This document shows positions 7,958-16,118 of a stretch of 18,583 nt of DNA, piece by piece. A program made the translations under genes and the position numbers. Origin of the DNA: Bacteroidota bacterium. GTDB taxonomy: Bacteria > Bacteroidota > Bacteroidia > Flavobacteriales_F > PHOS-HE28. The notes under the pieces were generated by a model that was not told the DNA's origin, did no database searches, and worked only from the letters and a program-made list of their open reading frames with translations. The stretch spans positions 1 through 18,583 of the forward strand of contig JAEZCB010000073.1 of NCBI GenBank assembly GCA_023412755.1, given 5' to 3'. Within the stretch, counting starts at the first letter, position 1, and each line of letters begins with the position of its first letter.

Positions 7958-8503
7958 ATGACGCGAGTACGCCTGCATGACAAGGAATTCGAGCTCTTCA
8001 TTCCAGAGGCCGAAGTGAATGCCGCGATCGATCTGCTGGCAGGCCAACTGCGGGAGAAGTACAAGGGCAAACGGCCACTCTTCCTCGGTGTGTTGAACGG
8101 GGCGTTCTTTTTTGCCGCTGAATTGGTGAAACGGCTGGATATCGAATGTGAGATCACCTTTGTGAAGGTGGCCAGCTACCATGGTACCACCACCACCGGC
8201 CGCGTAACCGATCTGATCGGCCTCAATGAACGCATCAACGGGCGGCATGTGGTTGTGCTGGAGGATATCGTGGATACCGGTACCACCATCCGCCATATCG
8301 TGGACACGCTGATGGATCATGTACCGGCGAGCGTGAGCATCGCGGCGCTACTCTTCAAACCGGACGCGTACAAGCAGGACATACCCATTGAACATGTCGC
8401 CGTACGCATACCGAATGATTTTGTCGTAGGTTCAGGGCTCGATCACGATGGCCTTGGGCGTAATCTTCCGGGGATCTACCGGATCATCCAAGAGAGTAAA
8501 TGA
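7958..8503 (+). CDS. hpt: Hypoxanthine phosphoribosyltransferase
   Basis: This cytosolic enzyme transfers phosphoribose from PRPP to hypoxanthine or guanine, giving IMP or GMP in purine salvage. The protein has 181 residues, the usual length. Key signatures are the PPi-loop region 'LGVLNGAFFF' (43-52), the flexible loop 'SYHGTTTTG' (73-81), the PRPP-binding loop 'VVVLEDIVDTGTT' (98-110) and the base-recognition segment 'VAVRIPNDFVVGSGLDHDG' (147-165). The start at 7958 has a GGAGG site 4 bases upstream and gives the expected N-terminus. Its stop overlaps the adk start by 4 bases (ATGA, 8500-8503), so hpt and adk are coupled, which makes sense because both maintain the purine nucleotide pool. 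Confidence 0.96.
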   Translation: MTRVRLHDKEFELFIPEAEVNAAIDLLAGQLREKYKGKRPLFLGVLNGAFFFAAELVKRLDIECEITFVKVASYHGTTTTGRVTDLIGLNERINGRHVVVLEDIVDTGTTIRHIVDTLMDHVPASVSIAALLFKPDAYKQDIPIEHVAVRIPNDFVVGSGLDHDGLGRNLPGIYRIIQESK

Positions 8504-9093
8504 GCAAACTGAGCATCGTTCTTTTTGGTCCGCCGGGCGCGGGCAAGGGTACACAAAGCAACTTCCTAATTGAGCGCTACGGGCTGGTACATCTCAGCAC
8601 CGGCGATCTGCTGCGCGCGGAGATACAGGCGGAGACCGAGCTTGGCCGACAGGCACAGGATATCATGAACGCGGGAGAACTGGTTCCGGACGGTGTTGTG
8701 ATCGGTATGATCCGCAACAAGCTGGAAGCGAACCTGGATGCCAAAGGGTACATCTTCGATGGCTTCCCACGCACCAAGGCCCAGGCCGAGGCGCTTGATG
8801 AACTCCTCGCGATCAAGGAAGCACCTGTAAAGGTGATGCTTTCCCTGGAGGTGCCCGAGGAGGAGTTGGTGAAACGCCTGCTGGGCCGTGGCCAGAAGAG
8901 TGGCCGCAGCGATGATCAGGATGAGCGCATCATCCGTAAAAGGATCACGGAGTATGAGGAGAAGACCGCACCGCTGAAGGAGTATTACAAAGCCCAGGGA
9001 AAGTACAAGAAGATCAATGGCATCGGCGAGATGCAGGAGATCACCCAGCGTCTGGTTGATGCGATAGGAGAAGTGGCCGGAGTAAGAGCTTGA
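8500..9093 (+). CDS. adk: Adenylate kinase
   Basis: Adenylate kinase interconverts ATP + AMP and 2 ADP in the cytosol. The protein has 197 residues. The P-loop 'GPPGAGKGT' is at 10-18, the AMP-binding 'STGDLLR' at 33-39, 'DGFPRTKAQAEAL' at 87-99, and the arginines of the lid hinge are in 'GRSDDQDERIIRKRITEY' (135-152). The lid is the short form, without the zinc-binding Cys tetrad, as is common in Bacteroidota. Its start overlaps the end of hpt by 4 bases. 71 bases then separate it from the proposed start of obgE. The hpt-adk-obgE order is also seen in other Bacteroidota. Confidence 0.97.
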   Translation: MSKLSIVLFGPPGAGKGTQSNFLIERYGLVHLSTGDLLRAEIQAETELGRQAQDIMNAGELVPDGVVIGMIRNKLEANLDAKGYIFDGFPRTKAQAEALDELLAIKEAPVKVMLSLEVPEEELVKRLLGRGQKSGRSDDQDERIIRKRITEYEEKTAPLKEYYKAQGKYKKINGIGEMQEITQRLVDAIGEVAGVRA

Positions 9094-9164
9094 TCGAAGA
9101 AACCCGGTAGGGTAGTGGAGCTTGAAGTACGGGTTCCAACATCCAACCCCTGATCCAAACGCGC

Positions 9165-10205
9165 CTGAACTTCATCGACCACATACGCATCGAGTGCCGC
9201 TCGGGCAAAGGCGGAAAGGGCAGTTCCCATCTGCGCCGGGAAAAGTACATGCCCAAAGGCGGTCCGGACGGTGGTGATGGTGGCCGCGGTGGGCACATCA
9301 TCGTTCGCGGCAATGGCCAGTTATGGACTCTGCTCCATCTGCGCTATACCAAGCATGTGATCGCAGGTGATGGTGAAGTAGGCAGCAGTAACCAAAGCTC
9401 AGGCGCCTCGGGCAAGGATGTGGTCATAGAGCTTCCCCTGGGCACCGTGATCAAGGATGATGAGACCGGTGAGGTGCTCTGTGAAGTGGTGCATGACAAG
9501 GAAGAGCATGTCCTCTTTTCCGGTGGCCGCGGCGGGCTTGGCAATCAGCATTTCAAATCAAGCACCAACCAGACCCCGCGATACGCACAACCGGGGGAGC
9601 CCGGCATTGAGAAATGGGTGGTGATGGAATTGAAGGTGCTGGCCGACGTGGGCCTGGTGGGCTTCCCGAATGCGGGGAAAAGCACCCTGCTCAGCGTGAT
9701 CACCGCGGCCAAGCCCAAGATCGCCGACTATGCGTTCACCACGCTCACACCCAACCTGGGCATAGTGCCTTACCGGGAGAACCGGAGTTTCGTGATGGCC
9801 GATATACCGGGGATCATAGAAGGTGCGCATGAAGGCAAAGGACTTGGCCTGCGTTTCCTGCGCCACATCGAACGCAACAGTGTACTGCTCTTCATGATCC
9901 CGGCCGATAGCAGGAGCATCGTAAAGGAATACGAGATCCTGGTGAATGAACTGAAGCAGTATTCACCTGAACTGCTGGACAAGGATCGCCTGTTGGCGAT
10001 AAGCAAGTGTGATATGCTCGATGCGGAGTTGATGGAGCAATTGAGACAGGAACTGCCCAAGGGGATCGAGCATGTGATGATATCGAGTGTCACCGGCATG
10101 GGGCTGGATCTGTTGAAGGATATACTTTGGCGGAAACTCGAGGCCCCACTCAGGCAAAAGGCACCGGAGAGATCACATGATGACGGACCTTCTCGATCGG
10201 CTTGA
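9165..10205 (+). CDS. obgE: Obg-family ribosome-assembly GTPase, apparent CTG start
   Basis: Obg/CgtA is an essential GTPase that binds the large ribosomal subunit. The reading from CTG 9165 gives 346 residues. The Gly-rich Obg fold starts at once (NFIDHIRIECRSGKGGKGSS, then PKGGPDGGDGGRGG). The G domain has P-loop GFPNAGKST (166-174), switch I around YAFTTLTPNLG (189-199), DIPG (213-216), SKCD (280-283, in place of NKxD) and SSV (307-309). There is no C-terminal OCT domain, as in other Bacteroidota. The in-frame stop at 9123-9125 leaves no ATG, GTG or TTG before the conserved N-terminus; the first ATG is 9249, which would delete 28 Obg-fold residues. The 3' end overlaps the PAP2 gene by 29 bases. 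Confidence 0.93.
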   Translation: MNFIDHIRIECRSGKGGKGSSHLRREKYMPKGGPDGGDGGRGGHIIVRGNGQLWTLLHLRYTKHVIAGDGEVGSSNQSSGASGKDVVIELPLGTVIKDDETGEVLCEVVHDKEEHVLFSGGRGGLGNQHFKSSTNQTPRYAQPGEPGIEKWVVMELKVLADVGLVGFPNAGKSTLLSVITAAKPKIADYAFTTLTPNLGIVPYRENRSFVMADIPGIIEGAHEGKGLGLRFLRHIERNSVLLFMIPADSRSIVKEYEILVNELKQYSPELLDKDRLLAISKCDMLDAELMEQLRQELPKGIEHVMISSVTGMGLDLLKDILWRKLEAPLRQKAPERSHDDGPSRSA

Positions 10206-10770
10206 TGCCTGGGATCGGCAGGCTTTCCTGGCGATCAATTCCCTTCACTCCAGCTGGTCTGATCCCCTCATGGCCATGGTGAGTGAAATGCTCACCTGGT
10301 TCCCGCTTTACGCGGTCCTGCTCTATGTGCTGTGGAAGCGCTGGGGGTGGCGCGGCCTCGGGGTTTCAGTACCGGTGCTGGCATTAATGGTACTGTTCAG
10401 TGATAAGGGATCGGTCATGCTCTTCAAAGAGACCGTGCAACGACTGCGGCCATGCCATGTTCCGGAACTGCAGGGGCAGGTACATCTGTGGAATGGGCAC
10501 TGCGGTGGCCGTTACGGGTTCGTGTCATCGCATGCCAGCAATCATTTCGCGATCATGGCCTTCATGGCGGGTATCCTGGGTGGCCGGCCCAGGTGGGCCG
10601 CACCATTGCTGTTCCTTTGGGCAACATGGGTGGCCTATAGCCGGATCTACCTGGGTGTGCACTATCCCGGAGATGTGTTAGCAGGTGCCTTGTATGGCTT
10701 AACAGTAGGTTCACTCTTCTTTGCCATCTTTCGGCACGCAATGGATCACCTTCATCGATCCGGAAAATGA
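10177..10770 (+). CDS. PAP2-family membrane phosphatase
   Basis: This is a 197-residue integral membrane phosphatase with about five or six hydrophobic segments. The three PAP2 motifs are visible: KETVQRLRP (84-92, C1), VSSHASNHF (116-124, C2, catalytic His119) and SRIYLGVHYPGD (155-166, C3, with Arg156, His162 and Asp166). Such proteins dephosphorylate lipid pyrophosphates or phosphatidyl phosphates at the periplasmic face; undecaprenyl pyrophosphate is a likely substrate, but this cannot be decided from sequence. The gene starts inside obgE (29-base overlap) and its stop overlaps the next small gene by ATGA (10767-10770). A start at the second ATG (10180) is equally possible. Confidence 0.92.
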   Translation: MMTDLLDRLDAWDRQAFLAINSLHSSWSDPLMAMVSEMLTWFPLYAVLLYVLWKRWGWRGLGVSVPVLALMVLFSDKGSVMLFKETVQRLRPCHVPELQGQVHLWNGHCGGRYGFVSSHASNHFAIMAFMAGILGGRPRWAAPLLFLWATWVAYSRIYLGVHYPGDVLAGALYGLTVGSLFFAIFRHAMDHLHRSGK

Positions 10771-10928
10771 ATGTCTGGCTCGCCATATTCCTGGGAGGCG
10801 GGCTTGGCAGTGTGGCACGCTTCGGAGTTTCCAGGCTTTTTCTACTATTCGCCGCAGGGAACATTGTGATCAGTGTGGCCGGCCGCCTCTTTCTCCTCTA
10901 TCTGCCGCTCGTTCCATATGGACCATGA
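10767..10928 (+). CDS. 53-residue CrcB/FluC-like N-terminal remnant, coupled to both neighbours
   Basis: ATG 10767 overlaps the PAP2 stop as ATGA, and the TGA stop at 10926-10928 overlaps the next ATG in the same way. The 53 codons begin 'MNVWLAIFLGGGLGSVARFG' and continue 'VSRLF', which is the first transmembrane helix of CrcB/FluC fluoride channels (GGxLGxxxRxxxS). Later 'FAAGNIVISVAG' aligns without gaps to the channel motif of the form FPxGTLxVNxxG, but the conserved Asn is Ser. The frame then ends after 'LYLPLVPYGP'. A normal CrcB is about 120 residues, so the second half, including the Phe-box helix, is missing. It is a truncated channel or a small membrane protein derived from one. It should not conduct fluoride as a normal dimer. 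Confidence 0.55.
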   Translation: MNVWLAIFLGGGLGSVARFGVSRLFLLFAAGNIVISVAGRLFLLYLPLVPYGP

Positions 10929-12598
10929 ATGAACTTTTCATCATACCGATCGCCTGGTCATTACTGATCGCTGTACATTCCAACGCACAGTCCGTAGATG
11001 CACAGCCTGCCTGGGCCACACCGCCACGGCTTGTGGTAGGTGTTGTGGTGGACCAGATGCGCACCGATCAGATCTATCGGTATTGGAAGAACTTTGAGGA
11101 TGATGGTTTCAAGCGCCTGGTGACCCAGGGTGCATTCCTCCGTGATGCGCATTACAATTACGCACCCACACTCACCGGGCCGGGCCATGCGAGCATCTAT
11201 ACCGGAACCACCCCGGCACACCACGGTATCATCGGGAACAACATGTACGTGCGCGGCACGGGTTCAAGCTTGTATTGTGCCCAGGATGATGGTGCCTTGT
11301 GTGTGGGCGATGAGGATCATGCAGGGAAGAGATCGCCTGCGAACCTGCTTAGCTCCACCCTGGCCGATGAATTGGAACGCGCCACGGCCAGGCGTTCTAA
11401 GACCATCGGCATCGCCTGGAAGGATCGTGGTGCCATTCTGCCCATCGGAAGAACGGGCGATGCGGCCTATTGGGGGGGCGAAGGCACCAAAGGGCACTGG
11501 GTCACAAGTGATTGGTATATGAGTGAGCTTCCGCAGTGGGTGAAAGATCTGAACGCACGAGGTCTTGTCGCGGAATATCTCGATCGCCCATGGGAGCTGA
11601 TGTTGCCCCTGGAGCACTACACCCAGCTCCACGCGGATGCCAACCCCTATGAGATCCCGTTGCCCGGAGCGCAACAAGCCACATTGCCACAAGATCTCGG
11701 AATATTGTTCGCCGCCTCCGGTAATAACACGGCTCTCATGCGCTATGTACCATGGGGCAACACCTTCACCACCGATATGGCTTTGGAAGCTTTGAAGCAT
11801 GAAGAGCTGGGCATGGATGAGGTTACAGACCTGCTTTGCATAAGCTACAGCGCAACCGATGAGCTGGGCCATCTGATGGGGATACGTGCGTTGGAGATGG
11901 AGGATATGTATATCCGCCTTGATCGGGAGATCGCGCGCTTGTTGAAGGCATTGGATGCGCAGGTGGGATCGGAGAATTACACATTGTTCCTAACCAGTGA
12001 TCATGGAGTGGCCGATGTACCTGCGTTGATGAAGGATCTGAAAGGAAGCGCCGGCTACATCAATGCCGGTGAACTGACAGCGGAATTAGAGGCAGAATTG
12101 TCCAGAAAATTCGCACCTGGTAAATGGGTGAGCAGGATCATCAATGAGCAGGTCTATTTGAATGATACGTTGATCACGGCGTTGGAACTGGATCCCGCCA
12201 TTGTTCAACGGTATGTCGCCGAAATACTGATGCGTGATGAAGGCATCGCGATAGCCCTTACGGCCAATGATCTCCAGCGCCAGAATTACACGGATATGGT
12301 CCGTGGTAATGTGCAACGCGGGTACATGCCACAACGCAGCGGTGATGTCTGTTTCGTACTTCGGCCAGGTCATATAGACCCCAAAAGTTGGGCGCGTGGC
12401 CATGGTACCGAGCATGGTTCATCCTGGACCTATGATACCCATGTGCCCATTGTTTTCTTCGGGCGGGGCGTGGAGAAAGGAGAGGTGCTGCGGCGTACCT
12501 CCATCACCGATATAGCCCCCACGATCTCCATGATCATCGGGATCACCATGCCGGACGCTGCCACGGGGAACGTTGTGCAGGAGGTGCTCGGGCGTTGA
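10925..12598 (+). CDS. PafA-type alkaline phosphatase
   Basis: This is a periplasmic phosphomonoesterase of the alkaline phosphatase superfamily; PafA-type enzymes release phosphate from many organic esters. ATG 10925 gives 557 residues with a signal peptide (ending about NAQS at 20-23). All PafA active-site residues can be placed: Asp43 (VVVDQM), catalytic Thr84 (LTGPGHAS), Asn105, Lys166 and Arg168 (AWKDRG), Asp312 and His316 (SATDELGH), Asp359-His360 (TSDHG) and His497 (GTEHGS). Lys, Arg and Asn at these places indicate a monoesterase of the PafA type. The start is fixed by the ATGA overlap with the CrcB-like remnant; the longer frame from 10721 reads through that gene out of phase. It is probably co-expressed with PAP2. 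Confidence 0.93.
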   Translation: MNELFIIPIAWSLLIAVHSNAQSVDAQPAWATPPRLVVGVVVDQMRTDQIYRYWKNFEDDGFKRLVTQGAFLRDAHYNYAPTLTGPGHASIYTGTTPAHHGIIGNNMYVRGTGSSLYCAQDDGALCVGDEDHAGKRSPANLLSSTLADELERATARRSKTIGIAWKDRGAILPIGRTGDAAYWGGEGTKGHWVTSDWYMSELPQWVKDLNARGLVAEYLDRPWELMLPLEHYTQLHADANPYEIPLPGAQQATLPQDLGILFAASGNNTALMRYVPWGNTFTTDMALEALKHEELGMDEVTDLLCISYSATDELGHLMGIRALEMEDMYIRLDREIARLLKALDAQVGSENYTLFLTSDHGVADVPALMKDLKGSAGYINAGELTAELEAELSRKFAPGKWVSRIINEQVYLNDTLITALELDPAIVQRYVAEILMRDEGIAIALTANDLQRQNYTDMVRGNVQRGYMPQRSGDVCFVLRPGHIDPKSWARGHGTEHGSSWTYDTHVPIVFFGRGVEKGEVLRRTSITDIAPTISMIIGITMPDAATGNVVQEVLGR

Positions 12599-12685
12599 GT
12601 ATGTTGAAAAATGCCGGGGATCTTTCGCCTGCGACGGCTGGACACGGGCATAACGGCAGGCTAAGTTCACGGGCTGTAAGAACCG

Positions 12686-13996
12686 ATGTGCCGGCATGCC
12701 CTCATATTCCTGTCCATCCTGCTTTCCATCCCTGCCTTTCCGCAGCTCGTTCTGGAGGGTGAAGCCAAGGGAGCGGATGTTGTGGTGATCGGCAGGAGGG
12801 AAACGGTTGATGATGGTACTGTCTTCCAGGCCATCTGGCGCAATGTGTCCGGAGGTCAGGGCGAGATGAAGTTTCAACGCGCCACGGCAGCCGTGGAGGA
12901 TGATCGCTTGATGCTGGACCGGTTGCTGCTCACCGCGCTCACCGCATATATGGACGCGCGGATCCATTTCACCAAGCAGGGCGTGCGGACGGATGTGCCG
13001 GCCGAGCGCATGGTGGAGGAAATGGATGCGATGATCAGTTCAGCAACGAAGGAATTCGGTGTTCCGCATGGACCGATCGGATTGACACCAAGCACCACAA
13101 GACAACTGGAGCGTTTACTGAAGATCGATTGGTCTCAAGCACGATCCGCTGTGGATGGAGGGGATGAACAGGATAAATATCTCGCCATCTACTATTACGT
13201 GCGATCACAACGAAATGAGCTGGAGCGGCAGATGCGGGCGGATCTGGTGGCGCTTGCCGGCATTCCTGTGCTTGGATCCGACAGGCTCACGCCTGGCCAG
13301 GAGGTCCGCATTTCTTCCACCTGCGGCACCGTGTACGATCAGGATAATTACCTGTGCGCACTGGATCTGCGGCTGGCTGATGCCGGTACGGAATGGATCG
13401 ATCCGCCGATGCATGCGATGCTTGAGACCTGGCAGCCTTCAACGGCCGATCGGCCCAGGGAGATGGTGATGCCCGTGAAGATGCGCAAGCGTGATCGTTG
13501 GTTGAAGGCCGAACTGGAAATGCTTAACGAACGCATCGATAACATTGATCAGCGGCGCGAACTATGGAAGCTGCGTGACCGTCTGGATGATCTGGAAGAT
13601 CGAGTTACGGGACTGGAGATGGAACTACGCGAGGGCGACGAAGCGGTTGGGGAGTCCGAGGGAACGATCGGTGTACCGGTCATCACCATCCGGTTCGGGC
13701 GGAATTCCACACGGATCGATCCCCAATATGGTGTGCTTCTGAATGAGGTCTTTGAACAGCTGGTGCGGGCACCCGGATCCAAAGCGCTGATCACCGGGTA
13801 TTGTGATAAGGTCGGTGATCCCACGGTGAATTTGCGGTTGAGTGAACGGCGCGCGAAGGCCGTGCGTGATCACTTGTTTCAGCGGGGGATCTCCGCCGAT
13901 CGGTTGCTTGTGAACCACTATGGTGATAGCAGGAGCAGCACACATGATCCCAGTGAGCGGCGTGTGGAGATCGAATGGCTTCCTACGGATGATTGA
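12686..13996 (+). CDS. OmpA-family protein with unrecognised N-terminal domain and coiled coil
   Basis: This 436-residue protein has a signal peptide (1-20, ending AFPQ). Residues 21-265 form a region I do not recognise, containing two Cys (213 and 224) that could form a disulfide. Residues about 267-316 are a charged heptad-like coiled coil (KRDRWLKAELEMLNERIDNI, then RDRLDDLEDRVTGLEMELRE). Residues 332-433 are an OmpA C-terminal peptidoglycan-binding domain with ITGYCDKVGD (Asp374) and LRLSERRAKAV (Arg389), the pair that contacts diaminopimelate. No N-terminal beta-barrel is seen, so it is probably a periplasmic protein tethered to the cell wall. It starts 87 bases after pafA and converges on the histidine kinase gene with an 8-base gap. 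Confidence 0.88.
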   Translation: MCRHALIFLSILLSIPAFPQLVLEGEAKGADVVVIGRRETVDDGTVFQAIWRNVSGGQGEMKFQRATAAVEDDRLMLDRLLLTALTAYMDARIHFTKQGVRTDVPAERMVEEMDAMISSATKEFGVPHGPIGLTPSTTRQLERLLKIDWSQARSAVDGGDEQDKYLAIYYYVRSQRNELERQMRADLVALAGIPVLGSDRLTPGQEVRISSTCGTVYDQDNYLCALDLRLADAGTEWIDPPMHAMLETWQPSTADRPREMVMPVKMRKRDRWLKAELEMLNERIDNIDQRRELWKLRDRLDDLEDRVTGLEMELREGDEAVGESEGTIGVPVITIRFGRNSTRIDPQYGVLLNEVFEQLVRAPGSKALITGYCDKVGDPTVNLRLSERRAKAVRDHLFQRGISADRLLVNHYGDSRSSTHDPSERRVEIEWLPTDD

Positions 13997-14004
13997 GCTC
14001 GCGC

Positions 14005-15738
14005 TCAGGCCTCGAGGGGATCCGAGTAAGGTTGCCTGTTCATCCTGAAAAGCACTTCGAAGATCACACCAGCATTTTGCCGGACATGGAAAGAGCCGTC
14101 CAGTTGTTGCGCCAACGCGTCCACGATCTCCAGGCCTAGTTTCCCTTGCCCGTCCAGATAATCCTCCCGCAAACCCTGGCCATTGTCCTTCACCAACAGC
14201 CGGTATAGGTCATTATCCACCTGACGCACCGAAATATCCACATGTCCGCCGGTGGCGTATGGGAAGGCGTGCTGGTAACAATTGGAAACGAGTTCGCAGA
14301 GTATGATCCCAAGTTCGATCGCTGTGTCCTGGTCGGCACGCGATCCTTCGGTATCCACTTCGAAACTCACTGTGCGGCTCTGTGGTTGGTGCATCGCGGC
14401 AAGCGAAGTGATCAGATCATTGAAGAACATACCGATATCCACATTGCGCAGGTCCTTCATGCCATAGAGCTTATGGTGGACCAATGCGATCAGGTCGATC
14501 CGCTTCTTTCCCCGCATGAACTCCGTCCTTACCGGCCCTTCATCGAGCCGGGTCGCCTGCAGATTGAGAAGGCTGCTCACCACTTGCAGGTTGTTCTTCA
14601 CCCGGTGATGCACTTCCCTGTTCAACACTTCGCGCTCACCTAGCGCTTTGGCCAGTTTCTTCTCCTGGCTCCGGCTCCGGCGCGCCTGCCGTTTCATCCG
14701 TTGGTCCTCCTTGCGTTTCCTTAGTGCCAGCCATGCCAGCAGAATGGTGAGCAACAATACCAGGATCGCCATGATGAACAGGCTCCATACCTCCGGCCGG
14801 GTCCATTGCGCTATGATGTCCACGTTCATCAACACCCCGGCGTATAATGTGAGGCCGTTCAACGGGTAGGGCATCACAAGGCTGCGGTATTGCTGATCAT
14901 CGACCTTCACAGAGAAGGGGGTTCTACCACGTTCTCTGGACCAGAATTCGGCCGCCTGTTGCTCTGCACGAACGATCAACGCATCGTGGTGCACGTCCGG
15001 GATCCCAAGCACATTGCCACTCCCATCGAGCAACAAAGAACCGTATCTATTGGTCGGTGAAGCTTTAGTATCCACCCATATGGATCTGCTGAGGTCCACA
15101 TCCATCTCCAGGATCTGGAATGGCCGTTCCGGATGGATTGAGCGGATCAGCATGGAGACCTGCAGGAGTGGAGGCGCAGTATCAGCTACGTATTTGATGT
15201 TCCAGGTGGGCTCATCCCGCGTGTTCTCCAATGCCTTGCTGAACCATATGCGCTGCCGAGGATCGTAAACTGGATCGAAGCGCTCCAGCATCGCGCTTTC
15301 CAAGGTGTCCTGGGTCTGGGGATCGAGCACCAACGGGGATCGTTCCTTCGATCCTTCATGCGTGATGATGACCTTACGGTCATCGCCATGCCGTGAGTAT
15401 TCGAGTTCATTGCCATGTTCGTCCGCGGCCCTTATGGCCATGATGGCCCAATGAGAATCCAGCAGGGGGCGCCAGCGCTCCACCATGCGCCAGGGTTCAT
15501 GTTGCACGCTATCTTCCAATACCGCAGCTTCCTCGCGCAGATCCTCCCCGATCTCATGGAACATGGCATCCAATCGGGAGCGGAACATCTGCTGGGTGCG
15601 TTCCAGCGAGGTTTCGGAAAGGTCCAGCTGCCTTTTGTTCAGCCGGTATCCAGATACCAATAGGAACGCGAGGCTCGCCAACAACACCAAGGCCACGGAT
15701 GCGGTGAGCCAGCGATCGGTCCTTCGGCCATCCTTCAT
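14005..15738 (-). CDS. Membrane sensor histidine kinase, HisKA_2 family, with periplasmic sensor
   Basis: This 577-residue protein has a transmembrane helix at about 11-31, an extracytoplasmic sensor region at 32-313 that looks Cache-like (LLLDGSGNVLGIPDVHHD, LVMPYPLNGLTLYAGVLMNV), a second helix at about 317-339 and a basic linker. The kinase core begins with the HisKA_2 dimerisation motif EREVLNREVHHRVKNNLQ (368-385; likely phospho-acceptor His378), then N-box ELVSNCYQHAF (Asn486) and G-boxes DNGQGL (518-523) and GKLGLEIVDALAQQLDG (532-548). No response regulator lies beside it. It is the third gene of a unit with the threonine aldolase and a small lipoprotein; the ATGA overlap at 15735-15738 couples it to the lipoprotein, which may be an accessory of the sensor. 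Confidence 0.93.
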   Translation of the reverse strand: MKDGRRTDRWLTASVALVLLASLAFLLVSGYRLNKRQLDLSETSLERTQQMFRSRLDAMFHEIGEDLREEAAVLEDSVQHEPWRMVERWRPLLDSHWAIMAIRAADEHGNELEYSRHGDDRKVIITHEGSKERSPLVLDPQTQDTLESAMLERFDPVYDPRQRIWFSKALENTRDEPTWNIKYVADTAPPLLQVSMLIRSIHPERPFQILEMDVDLSRSIWVDTKASPTNRYGSLLLDGSGNVLGIPDVHHDALIVRAEQQAAEFWSRERGRTPFSVKVDDQQYRSLVMPYPLNGLTLYAGVLMNVDIIAQWTRPEVWSLFIMAILVLLLTILLAWLALRKRKEDQRMKRQARRSRSQEKKLAKALGEREVLNREVHHRVKNNLQVVSSLLNLQATRLDEGPVRTEFMRGKKRIDLIALVHHKLYGMKDLRNVDIGMFFNDLITSLAAMHQPQSRTVSFEVDTEGSRADQDTAIELGIILCELVSNCYQHAFPYATGGHVDISVRQVDNDLYRLLVKDNGQGLREDYLDGQGKLGLEIVDALAQQLDGSFHVRQNAGVIFEVLFRMNRQPYSDPLEA

Positions 15739-16118
15739 GGGCAGGTGAGCGGTTCCACAAAGGTGCGGGTCAATTCCAATTGAACGTCACCGCTCTCGAT
15801 CTGTTCCCTTGTCACGCTCTCTGGCACAAAATAGATCCCATTCAATTTGCCTGACATGGCCTGGCCGACTTTGATGCAGGTATCGGCCTGCAAGGTCTCC
15901 ACCGTGCGGCCCTGGTGGTAAATGTCGATCACAAGGGAGATCCGGCGATCCTCGGTCGAGACATTCTCCATACGCATGAGCAGTTCCGAAGGTTTGTCCC
16001 TGGAATGATCCCACCGATAGGCAACTGACACACCATCATGTATGGACCGGTGCAGATACTTTGGTGCAGCGCAACTTGTGATCAGTGTGAGCGTGATCAA
16101 GGATAGGAAACATTTCAT
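15735..16118 (-). CDS. Small lipoprotein of unknown function
   Basis: This 127-residue protein starts with a lipoprotein signal (MKCFLSLITLTLITSC, lipobox LITSC, lipidated Cys16) and is probably anchored in the outer membrane. The mature part looks like a small beta-sandwich (HDGVSVAYRWDHSRD, SELLMRMENVSTEDRRISLV). A second Cys pair (about 81 and 126) could form a disulfide. I do not recognise the family. It overlaps the threonine aldolase gene by 4 bases upstream (16115-16118) and the histidine kinase by 4 bases downstream, so the three are co-translated. That placement suggests, but does not show, a role alongside the kinase. Confidence 0.85.
   Translation of the reverse strand: MKCFLSLITLTLITSCAAPKYLHRSIHDGVSVAYRWDHSRDKPSELLMRMENVSTEDRRISLVIDIYHQGRTVETLQADTCIKVGQAMSGKLNGIYFVPESVTREQIESGDVQLELTRTFVEPLTCP

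Noticed and set aside
10721..10924. N-terminal extension of the alkaline phosphatase up to ATG 10721
   Set aside because: It overlaps PAP2 and the CrcB-like frame out of phase and would bury the signal peptide; ATG 10925 gives the expected secreted N-terminus.
11264..11872. 202-codon minus-strand open frame inside pafA
   Set aside because: The plus strand encodes a full PafA with all active-site residues; the antisense frame shows no family features. The frame at 12419-12967 was rejected for the same reason.
13994..14007. TGAGC-TCGC-GCTCA hairpin across the convergent stops of the OmpA and kinase genes
   Set aside because: A 5-bp stem without a T tract is too weak to call a terminator.
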